Assembly: GCA_027257055.1 (NCBI GenBank) | Contig: JAPVLO010000083.1 | Coordinates: 5,626,001-5,690,000, forward strand | DNA: 64,000 nt | Direction of reading: 5' to 3' | Origin: Cephalopachus bancanus | Lineage: Eukaryota; Chordata; Mammalia; Primates; Tarsiidae | Shown here: positions 1-9,192 of the stretch, piece after piece | How positions within the stretch are numbered: the stretch's first letter is position 1 | How the letters are laid out: the number at the start of each line of letters is the position of its first letter | Made by a program: the position numbers and the translations under genes | Notes under the pieces: generated by a model | The model's database searches: none | What the model was told of the DNA's origin: nothing | Seen by the model: only the letters and a program-made list of their open reading frames with translations

Positions 1-388
1 GCTGTTTTGATTACTGTAGCCTTATAGTAGAGTTTGAAGTCTGGAAGTGTAATACCTCCTGCTTTGTTTCTTTTGCTAAGGATTGTTTTGGTTATTTGTG
101 ATCATTTATGTTTCCATATGAATTTCTGTGTTGTCATTTCCAGATCTGAGAAGAATGATGTTGGTAACTTAATGAGTATTGTGCTGAATCTGCAGATTGC
201 CTTTGGTAGGATGGACATTTTAACAATGTTGATTCTTCCTATCCATGAGCATAGAATAATTTTCCTATTGTTTGTGACTTGGATTTCTTTGAGCAGTGTT
301 TTGTAGTTCTCACTGTAAAGGTCTTTCACTTCTCTGGTTAGGAAGATGCTGAGGTACTTCATTTTTTTGTGGCCATTGCCTTTAATTA
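1..388 (-). mobile_element. L1 fragment, ORF2 C-terminal half (left-edge truncated)
   Basis: The reverse strand encodes recognisable L1 ORF2 text: [20 protein letters not shown], then [19 protein letters not shown] and [20 protein letters not shown]. This region follows the reverse transcriptase in L1 ORF2. The same bases recur at about 57830-58200 in L1-E, so this copy belongs to the L1-A/L1-E family. The 5' break (in element orientation) is near 388, where similarity to L1-E stops. The 3' end lies outside the window. A frame change between the two halves shows that it is dead. Confidence 0.92.
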
Positions 389-499
389 AAAAAAAAGATT
401 TCTGTTAGTTCCTTGAACAGACTTGTAGTAGCTGATACACAGTCTGCACGTATTTGTAACTGTATAATTCTCTAGTAAAAAAATTCTGTGTTCATTAGA

Positions 500-1010
500 G
501 TTAGCGTCCATTAATTATCTTTTTTCCTATATACCCTACCTTCCTGTTTCTTTGCATACTTTTATTTTGTTGTTGTTGGAAACTGTAGTTATTAAGTAAA
601 GTACCATTAATACTCTAGAAGTGATATACCCCTCTTTCTTGGGGCTTGTTTTTGCTGTTCTTTTTGTTGTTGTAGTTACTGTTTTTTTTTTTTTCTTTAC
701 TTACTTTTGGACTGGTTATTTTAATTTTTTAAAATTATTATGTGCAGACACTGAGGTTGCTACTTGAATTATTTAATGGTCACTCAGTGATTAGAGAGGT
801 ATTATCTAGATATGCTCACAGACCTGTATGTTTGTGGGTCCTTTTAGATTCTTCAGAGTTTTAAAGTGTTCCAAAGTTCTCTATGGATATTTTGTTCCCT
901 AAAATTTTTTTTTCATATTTTTGGACAGTCTCTTGTTTCCCCAAATAGTATGATTGCTTCAGTAAGCTATGATAGCAAATGATTGTTGCTGATTGTATTG
1001 GACAAACATC
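500..1010 (-). mobile_element. Ancient L1M/HAL1-like 5' region remnant
   Basis: The stretch around CTGTTTCTTTGCATACTTTT, followed by a TTGTTGTTGT-rich section and 'TGGTCACTCAGTGATTAGAGAGG', resembles the reverse complement of the UTR/ORF1-proximal part of old mammalian L1M or HAL1 elements. The match is from memory and diverged. The L1 at 1-388 may have inserted next to or into it. Edges are approximate. Confidence 0.38.
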
Positions 1011-1604
1011 CTAGGAAAAAGTCTTTTTTTGACTCAGAAAGCTCTGACTCAGGTCAGATGAAGATAAACTTTGTAAATAAAGTTTTCCCATGGGGTTTTC
1101 AATAGGCCAATTAGTAACAATTCCCAGAGGATGAGCTATTTACTTTTCACCAAAACTTTTCTCCTTCTTCCAATGTCTGTTGGCTGGTAAATTGGAATGG
1201 GAATAGGCTAAGTTAAAATGCCACAAAGTTCATTGTTCTTGCTGACATTCAACCATTATTTTTTTTGAATAAATGATCTTTGAATTGGTACAGTCCTTTT
1301 TTTAATGTCTGGAGTTCTGAAAGTGTTGCTTTTCATAATTTTTCAAATGTTCTCATTATTTTACAGAGGAGTGTATTTTTGGAGATTCTTTTTGCCATTG
1401 CAGAGCTGCTTCTATAATACTATTTATTTCCTGATATAATCAATATTAAAATTAGCTAGAATATTCTTATTCCTCTGCTCCCTGTTTCATAACATATAAT
1501 TTGAAGCAATATTCTTGTAATTCCAACTAATATTAATTATGTAATCAGCCAATGTTTTCTATATTTCATGTATTCTTTCCTTTCCCCCCCTAGTTTTTAA
1601 AAAT
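1011..1604. other. AT-rich intergenic DNA, nothing recognised
   Basis: No open frame longer than background, no splice-bounded exon and no repeat family that I can name. Homopolymer T runs are common. Confidence 0.6.
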
Positions 1605-1752
1605 AGTTATAGTGTGTCAGAATTACTTAGGAGTGCCTGTTAAAAATTCTTTCTACTGAAAAATAATTTCTGGGGTAGAAGAACAGAAATTTTGTATTTT
1701 TCTAAGCCCACCTGGTAACCCCTACATAGCTAGAGTTTTGAACTATTGGTTT
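1605..1752 (+). mobile_element. MER5A-like hAT (Charlie) MITE
   Basis: The order of short blocks fits the MER5A consensus: GTGTGTCAGAATTACTTAGG, 'GCCTGTTAAAAATT', a middle with 'AATTTCTGGGGTAGAAG', 'AAATTTTGTATTTTTCTAA', 'CACCTGGTAACCCCTAC' and 'GAGTTTTGAACTATTGG'. MER5A is a non-autonomous hAT transposon of about 190 bp. The copy is old, and no 8-bp target duplication is clear. Confidence 0.52.
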
Positions 1753-2023
1753 AAGTTTTCCAGTAAAAAAAAAAATCAGTATAAAAATTTTCAATAAATT
1801 AATTCCCTAAAATAGCACATATAACACCTGCATCTAGATATAAATCTAACACAGTTTTCTTCTAGTTAATGCCAGTTATTAACATGTTCATTTTACAGCC
1901 AACACTTTAAATAATACGTGAAATAAAATGAAGATAGGCTTAAATCTTATCACATGATTGCGCTGACAAAAATATGATTAATAAATTTGCTATAGAAATT
2001 AAATTTAAAAATACAGAATTTGG

Positions 2024-2228
2024 GGTCAAACTAGATTAAGTTTAAGTCTTAGCCCGTCCCTTACTATCTTTATGATCTCAGGAAATTTTCAAATATTTCT
2101 GAACTTCACAATCTGTATTTATAAAAGGGATACTACAATACTCACCTCATAGAACTCTTGCGAGGATAACATTATGTCAAGCAATTAGTAGGATATACCA
2201 GTAAGTAATAACTTTGCATGTCCTGTAA
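2024..2228 (+). mobile_element. MIR SINE (tRNA-derived)
   Basis: Blocks follow the MIR consensus in order: 'AAGTCTTAGCCCGTCCCTTACTA' (for TCCCGGCTCTGCCACTTACTA), 'TATGATCTCAGGAAATTTTC', 'CTGAACTTCACAATCTGTAT', 'AAAGGGATACTACAATACTCACC', 'TCATAGAACTCTTGCGAGGATAA', then 'CAAGCAATTAGTAGGATA'. It is heavily mutated, as expected of this pre-eutherian SINE. Confidence 0.72.
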
Positions 2229-3285
2229 ATAATAGCTTTTAGATGTTATTCACTGAAGAAACCCCCTCTGTGTCAACAAACAAAATGATACAGAAGGTTA
2301 TTTGTGTCTGAATTTCTAAACTACTCTACCTGCTTAGGGATGCTTATTTTAGTACCACTGAGGCACAGGAAGTGGTTTGTCTCTCATACCTATGATTTTT
2401 TTTGCTTAGTCACTAGTCATGCTCAGCTAGATGTTCACCTGCTTCACTCACTCAGAAAACTTGTGGATCACATGGTCTTGAGCACTTATAGGTTTCACTG
2501 GGCAGAAAATAATTTATTAATTTTAATTGGGGATTGGCCTTTTAATCTTCTTTATGCTTCTTTTTCTCTATGTTTTCTTTTATTCATAATAATACATTGG
2601 CAGTTGTATATGAGCTATTGCTATTATACATTCCTAAGTTACTTTATATGTCTGGTAGATAAGTTTGGTCTTTTATTCTTATGTGTATGGATAGTTATGT
2701 TGCACATAAAAAAAAACTTGACCTGTAAATTTGTCATTTTTGGTGATAATTTCCCCTTCTCATTTTGGGAAAATTCTACAATAAGTGGTATGGTGGCCTC
2801 AGGGAGTTTCTTGTTTAATTTTTTAAAAAAAATTTGAAATCAGTGGGATTGATCCTTTCTTTATTAACTCTTTGGTAGAAAGATTGCGTGTACTTGATAT
2901 GGGTTTAGTTTTTAGGGCATTTCTGTGTGAGACTAATATTTCAGCAACTGAAATGAAAGGCAAAATGAAAGTGAAAATCAATTTGGAACTCATCAGCAGT
3001 GATGGTGGAAGCATCATTCTGGAGAAGTAATTCTTGATTTTGACCTCTAAAATTGCTTTAGTTTCTGCCCACTTTTCAAAATATCTCTTTTTACATTATG
3101 TAGCCATAGTTGCTTCTTATAGGGTAGAGCCAAGAATCCTATTGTATAAAAAGCTTTGCATAATCTGGCTTCATCTTTTCTGGCATCTTCATCATTCTAC
3201 CTGTCGTTCCTCCTTAAATACTCTGCACAATGGCTACACTTAATTTTTTACTTTTATACAAATAGTAAGCTCACAGTTTTCAATA
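2229..3285. other. Intergenic DNA; chance open frame only
   Basis: A 177-codon frame (2304-2837) opens on GTG, is very rich in F, L, I, Y and S from T-rich DNA, and shows no domain, Kozak context or splice structure. I regard it as chance. The segment near 3100-3240 has a faint old-repeat look (AAAGCTTTGCATAATCTGGC) that I cannot classify. Confidence 0.6.
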
Positions 3286-4020
3286 ATATCTGTATTCATT
3301 TTCTCTTACTGCCTTAATAAATTATTGCAAACATAGTGACTTAACCAACAAAAATTTAGTATGTTGCAGTTCTGTAGGTCAGAAGTCTGACTCAGTTATT
3401 GCTGGGATAAAATGACGATGTCAGTGGGGTTGTTCTCCTTTCTGTGGGTTCTGAGGGAGGACCTGTATTATTTATTGCTCATTTGAGTTTTTGAGAGAAT
3501 TTAGTCCCTTTTAATTGTAGGATGTGAGGTCCTTGATGGCTTTAAGTTGAGGGCCGTTTTCAGCTTCAGGCCACAAAATGATTTGGATCACGATTCCCTT
3601 CTTCCGTCTTCAAATAAAGTAATGGTAGATCAGGTCCTTATCATGTCTCATCTCTCTGAGTCTCGTTTCATCATCATATCTCTCTTGGATTATATCTCAA
3701 AAAGGTTCCCCACTTTTAAGAATTTTTGTAATTAGATATATGTATGTATAATTCATAATAAACACCCCATCTCAAGATATGTATTCTTAATCATGTGAGT
3801 ATAACTATATGATAACATATTTATAAGACTCGAGTTTTAGGGCATAGACATTGGTGAGAAACTTATTGTGTCTACTACAGTCCATCTTCTGATTTCCCCC
3901 AAATTTATATTAGTCCCATATGAAAAATATACACAACCCATCCCAATGTCTCCAGAAGTCTCAACTCATTACAAGGTGCAACAGAGATACTAAGATATCA
4001 GATACATTGAAGTGTATAAA
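3286..4020 (-). mobile_element. MaLR/MLT1-like LTR remnant (approximate family)
   Basis: The plus strand reads like the reverse complement of a MaLR-type LTR. 'TATTCATTTTCTCTTACTGCC' and 'TGACTTAACCAACAAAAATTTA' begin it, then 'GTTGCAGTTCTGTAGGTCAGAAG', 'GATGTCAGTGGGGTTG', 'CCCCATCTCAAGATATG' and 'GTGTCTACTACA' near 3880. Sequence to about 4020 continues a pattern I also associate with such repeats, possibly an internal flank. These are old non-coding LTR copies. The subfamily name would need a library search. Confidence 0.55.
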
Positions 4021-4339
4021 ATCTGTGACTTCACACATAGACACATTTCTTTGTAATACTTTTACAGATACCGATATTCTGATAAATTCTATGCTGTATG
4101 ATTCTTCTGAAAGGTTTGTTGTGACCATAATTATATAAGCTGTATTGCTGAGTTTAATTAGGGCAGAAGAGAATTTCTATTTTTACTAAGTGGCAATAAG
4201 TATAGTATTATGTGGTAACAACATTATTTATATGGTTACTAGAAGAATTTTCTGCAGACTAAATTCTGTTTAAGTACTTTATTCATTCATTCATTTATTT
4301 TTTTATTTTAAAGATATGGGGTACAATTCAGGGTTAGGC
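4021..4339. other. AT-rich intergenic DNA, nothing recognised
   Basis: No coding or repeat signal apart from a short ATTC-rich run near 4284-4300. Confidence 0.55.
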
Positions 4340-4412
4340 AAAGTATGGGTAACAGAGTAGAAACAAGGTAATTACATTTTAATCCTTGTTTCTCCTCTGT
4401 TACCCATACTTT
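4340..4412. repeat. Inverted repeat, about 29-bp arms with 15-bp loop
   Basis: The left arm AAAGTATGGGTAACAGAG continues as TAGAAACAAGG. The right arm reads CCTTGTTTCTCC followed by TCTGTTACCCATACTTT. Only one mismatch breaks the 29-bp stem (TAG versus GAG), and the loop is roughly TAATTACATTTTAAT. It could form a stable hairpin. No mature miRNA seed or known family was recognised. Confidence 0.88.
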
Positions 4413-6324
4413 TGGCCTTGAATGCAATAGGATATATTCATTTTGTGGCCCTTGGTACAATATGTCATGATGCCAGATGGATCATCGCATGAGTATTAGT
4501 AATATAAACCATAAACTCCTATAAATATTCCTAGCAAAGATGCTAACTGTGCACAAAAGTGATATGTATATTTCATGAAACTCAACCTAATATGTACTCA
4601 ATTTAAATGGTCTTAAACGGATCCCCAAAGTACCTGCAGCTATTCCAGCCCCATCAAATAGGAAGAGAATTATTATGGAAGGGAGAGAGAAAGTAAAGAG
4701 AAAGGGTGGTCTTAGCTAATTTTAATTAAAATATCTTTGGCAAATTTTACGTTATATATACACATGTGAACATATTTTGGGGATCTCTATTGGAATTATA
4801 CTTTGTTATTTAACTTTCTTGTTTAGTCTTTATGCTATGAGTTTTCTTTAGTCAGAGTGCATGTCATCATCATCATTTGTACTCTGCATGTAGAACTTGC
4901 TGACTGAACATAGTAGGAATGATAATAATATTCATTAAAATAACCCTAAAACTAAGTGAACATGTTGGTTAAGTGCCAATAATAAACTTTATTCTGAAAC
5001 ATGAAGGTAAAAGTTGTTTTCAAGGAACCACTTCTGGAAAATTAGAGTTGCCAGACTGAAATCTTGGAATCTGGGATTCCAATTTCCAGCTGAAACTGGA
5101 ATTCCAGTTTCCAACTGAAAATTCCATGTTAGAGAATCTTTGGCATTCTGCTTTAGCAATAAAGTAGCATTTTTTGTAGTGATAAAAGCTAGAACCAGAG
5201 AAGGGTCCATAATGGATTTTTCAATTAAACCAATTGCTTGCAAAACTTGGGGCATGTAATAAAGGCACTCTTGGGTCCAAAGGGCCTTTTAGTATTTATC
5301 AACTCAATGCAAAGAGGGAAATAACTTGAAATGTTCAGAATAGTCTCTTCATTTGTGGATTACATTCCAGAGCAGCATCTCACAATATGTGTAAAGAAAA
5401 TTATGTTCATGAGCTATTAGTAAGGTTAAATGAAAATAAAAAGGAGCTACTAAGTGAAATAAAGTTAAAATGTTTTTTTTTAAATTGCAGAATTGGTCAC
5501 AGTTTTTAATATGTGTTGTGATTCATCAAGGAGTGAATAAAACAACTCATAGTCTCCAAAAGTTTTTGTTTACAAAACCCTTTTTTTCTTAGACACTCTT
5601 GAGAAACATTTTAGAGGGATTCTCACAAACAAAAATCCTGACGTGACATATGGCTTAAGAGAAAAATTTTCAATGACAGAAACTCTGGCTGCAGGCAATG
5701 TTGTTCATAGGTTGATGACAGGTACTACTCTAATGTGTAAGCAAGACTCATCTTCATATCACACAACACCTTTAAAGTTATTTATAACTAATACTGAGAC
5801 ACATATTTCATCTGTATTTTCAAAGTTTCTTTCCATTTAGAAAGATATGTCAGTTGATAACTCACATGATTTCCAAGTGCTACTCTAAGATGTGTCATTG
5901 AGTTTCTTTGTTTATATCAGAGTAGTTCACCTATGAATTCTAATGATTTGATGCTACTTTATTCATTTTGCCAACTATTATATATATTTTCAGATTAGAT
6001 CAAAATATTTTGCAAATGTGTTTTCCCCTAACCCTGTTTGGGAACTGTCTGCATTCTCAAAACATCATTTTGTAGAGGCTACTTTTTCCAGCAAAATATT
6101 CAAAACATTTCACAAGATGGTATAGCAGCTGTGTAAAAAGCTGGTTGATTTCAAACTGATCTCCAGCCTCGTGATTGTCCAAGTTCCAAAATAGAACTGT
6201 GTGTGATTATAGCCTACATAAAAGGTTACAGGCTACTGAAAGACCGGTTCCAAATCAAATGACAAATATGCCACCGTGTATTGTACTTTTAAGTTTTCTG
6301 AAGCTGAACATTTAGACAACACTT
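4413..6324. other. Intergenic DNA, nothing firmly recognised
   Basis: I see no gene here. A short imperfect GGAATTCC-rich repeat occurs near 5068-5128 (CTGGGATTCCAATTTCCAGC and relatives, two to three units of about 25 bp). Small open frames on either strand look random. Confidence 0.55.
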
Positions 6325-6430
6325 GATTTCATTCAACAAATATTTATTGAGTACCCATTATATGCAAAATAGTTGATTTCATGCTACTACCTAGAACAAA
6401 ATGACAATCTTAAAGTTTAATTAGCAAGGC
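6325..6430 (-). mobile_element. L2 or MIR-related 3' tail (short)
   Basis: TTCATTCAACAAATATTTAT followed by TGAGTACCCATTATATGCAAA is the familiar reverse-complement tail of L2/MIR elements. Only the first 50 or so bases are convincing. Confidence 0.5.
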
Positions 6431-6732
6431 ATTTATTGAACACTCAGGAGATCTGTTCTCTTCAGTACGTTTATAATTCTTTGTAGCAAATACTCATCCA
6501 GACCATATGAGCAATGAGTGAAGAAAATTGAATGGGTGTAATTGAAAGAGGAACCGTACGTAGTACTGGCGTCGCAGTCATTCTAATTCCACATCGATTC
6601 CTTTTTTGATGAATCTATATAAGGCAAGTGAGATGTGGTTTTGTCAAGGCTGGATTTGGACAAAGCAATCTGTCAATAATTTTTTACAAAATATAGATTA
6701 ATCTCTAATGAATTGGAACAAGGGTATTTAAA

Positions 6733-6831
6733 ACCAAACAGGGGGGCAACCCTGTCGGGTCCCTTCCTGTTGTGGGAGCTTTTCTGTTCTCTCAATAAAT
6801 CCTGTTTTCTCAAACAAACAATCAAACAGGG
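6733..6831 (+). mobile_element. Short LTR-end fragment flanked by a direct repeat
   Basis: CCCTGTCGGGTCCCTTCCTG, then GGGAGCTTTTCTGTTCTCTC and AATAAA (6794-6799), looks like the U3-R/R end of a gammaretrovirus-like (ERV1) LTR with its polyadenylation signal. About 12 bases after AATAAA an A-rich CAAACAAACA tail begins. The unit is bounded by ACCAAACAGGG (6733-6743) and ATCAAACAGGG (6821-6831). That layout fits a 5'-truncated, L1-mobilised copy of an LTR-terminated transcript rather than a provirus. No viral gene is present. Confidence 0.5.
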
Positions 6832-8261
6832 AATGAAGAATTTATCTGAACTAAGGTTATTTTTTTCTAAGCACCATGAAAGAACATAAAAGATAAATTA
6901 AACATCCTCAGATGTGTGTACTCAGATGAGTCCAGGTGAGGAAGGAGCTAGAATGGTGTTAGATGTCATGACGAAATTCAGAAAAGTGTCCAGGACTAAA
7001 AAAAACAGAATCAAACCATACACAACTTATGTTAAATACCAAAAAAAAGTATAAAGAGATGAGCCCAAATTAGGATTGGAAATCAAATAAGAATCCAGAA
7101 AAAATAAAATTATAGAAGAAAGTCATATGTGCCAAAGTTGATTGGTGGTTTGAATGGTAAAAGAAGAGGGATCTATACAGAGGAAAGCATTAAAGCTTAC
7201 TATTTTGTTTTCATTTGGAGATTAATACAAAGAAATGTCAGGTTTAAAGGAATTCTCCGGAGGTTTCAACACTGATTTCATGTTCAGGACTGACACACAT
7301 GATTGTATTTTTTCCTGAAAATGAGCCCCTGAGAAAAGGAATGTTTGTGGGTGTTCTCATTTCATTATCTACGCAGGAAAGACTGATGGTATAATTAAAA
7401 AACTGGGGTCCAAGGGGTTTGCTCCATCTGCTACAGTCTGTCTGAGGGTGTGGAAATGAGCATTCCGAGGAATTGAATGCAGAAGTTTCCACTCACATCT
7501 TCTCTTCCCCAGTCTCCTGCCCCTAAATATTCTGGTGCTTGTCCTGCCTTGGGCTCTAGACCACTATTTCTCAATTTATCTACCATAGCAGAAGGGGACA
7601 CTGGCTCTGTGATGAAGTAGATAGGTTCTTGTGAAAAAATAATAAGGATCATCTCAGGCTTAATTTCTGCATGCTCTAGACTTAAGACAAAAGTTGCAGA
7701 TCTATTTTTGTGACAAAGCTAAAATATCATATTGCCTACGTGTTTACTATTTTTAAGAGATCTAAGTAGCCAGGGTTTGTATGATCTTTACTTTCAGATG
7801 AGGCTGAAGGATATAAACTTTATTGAATTCTTTTAGTCTATGATTAAGATATATTAATGCAATTCAAGAAATAAAGATTGAAAACCCTAGAAAGTAAGAT
7901 GGACATTTTTCTCAGTCATAGAGTTTATATTAATAACAAGTACTATAAGTGCTGCAAAAGAGGGCTTATTAAGGAAGTTGGTAGTTATTTTCAATGCACA
8001 TAACCTGGTCTAGGGAGTAAAAAAAATATTTCTTGAATTACTAATAGTTATAGTAAAACTTAAAAATCCTGATAGTTCGATAACAAGCAAGTTGTAAACG
8101 CAGAGTAGTAACCTGCATCTATACACATACAATGAAAAAACTGAGCAAAGCAAACGTTGTGACAACTCCATAATAAATCTTCATCAATGAATGAAAATCA
8201 TACCAAATGAATGTAACGTTATCACTATAGGTGGGACAAAGACTATAGTAATGGTCACTCA
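6832..8261. other. Intergenic DNA, nothing recognised
   Basis: Two overlapping minus-strand frames near 7244-7652 (82 and 73 codons) lack any recognisable domain. The section has normal base composition and may be an old unclassified repeat. Confidence 0.5.
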
Positions 8262-8435
8262 TAAACAATTACAATGTGTCAGACTCCTCATACCTTAATT
8301 CATTTATCTGAACAATAATCAGAGAAGGTAGATACTAGTGTCTCCTAGGAAGACTGATGGATTTTCCCAATGTCGAACACCTACTCAGAAGTAGAGACTG
8401 GTTTCAAATACAGGTCTGATTTCAAAGCTCACAAA
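8262..8435 (-). mobile_element. MIR SINE (reverse orientation)
   Basis: On the plus strand: 'ACAATGTGTCAGACTCCTCATACC', 'TTAATTCATTTATCTGAACAATAA', 'AGAGAAGGTAGATACTAGTGTC', 'ATGGATTTTCCCAATGTCG' and 'GAGACTGGTTTCAAATACAGG'. These follow the reverse complement of MIR from its CTATGTGCCAGGCAC end through the GGATTCGAACCCAGG box. Confidence 0.66.
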
Positions 8436-9192
8436 ATACTTTATTCTAAATTCCTTTACTAGTGCCTTAATGCTGCTTACATACAAATATAAGGAAATGA
8501 GAGAAGTTTAATGGTTATAGCAGATGCCTTTTGAGTTCTGCTTCACACTCCCTCAGCGGCAACTGGGTCTCAGGCCAAGTGCTTACCAACAGTGTACTTC
8601 AAACAATCATACCATATTTCTCTGACTCAGGCCTTTTCTTAAAGCCATGGGAGTTTGCTCATCCTGGGTGAATTAACAGAGGTTATAAATCCCTCTGAAG
8701 TAACTCTTACAGAGTGGAAAAGGAGATTTTAATGGGTAAAAGATCAATCTTCTCTTCTTTGGAGGGACAAGTCTGAGGCACTTTCTATATAGCTACTAAG
8801 AGAGTCCCTGGGGGAATGAGACTCAGTTGTCCACAGAGGGAACCAGCTCAATAACGTGCACTTCATTTTTCTTGTTTCTCTGTGTCAATCTCTTTAGTCC
8901 ATTCCTCTTGCTTCCTGAGGCAAGTTCCCAAATGTATCACTTGTATTTCGGTCCTTGTCTCAGGTTTTGCTGGCAGGGGAGTTGAACCTAAGACAATAGT
9001 TTTAAACATTACATTTTTAAGTACAAATTTTCCAATACATTCCAGTTTGGGAGTCTGCTAAATCTCCAGCAAAAAGTAATATGTTATGATGCTTCACCTG
9101 TATTTCACTACCACATGGGAATTCTTAGATACTTCAATTTTTAAGGAAAAAAAGAGCAAAATATGCATAAAATGTGTCATAAATATGAAGGA
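8436..9192. other. Intergenic DNA, possibly an unclassified old LTR/MER repeat
   Basis: CTTGTCTCAGGTTTTGCTGG followed by 'GAGTTGAACCTAAGACAA' (about 8955-8995) resembles the end of a common MER/LTR repeat. I cannot name it. No coding signal. Confidence 0.35.

Noticed and set aside
2304..2837. 177-codon open frame on the plus strand as a possible gene
   Set aside because: It opens on GTG, is dominated by F/L/I/Y from T-rich DNA, and has no domain, signal or splice evidence.
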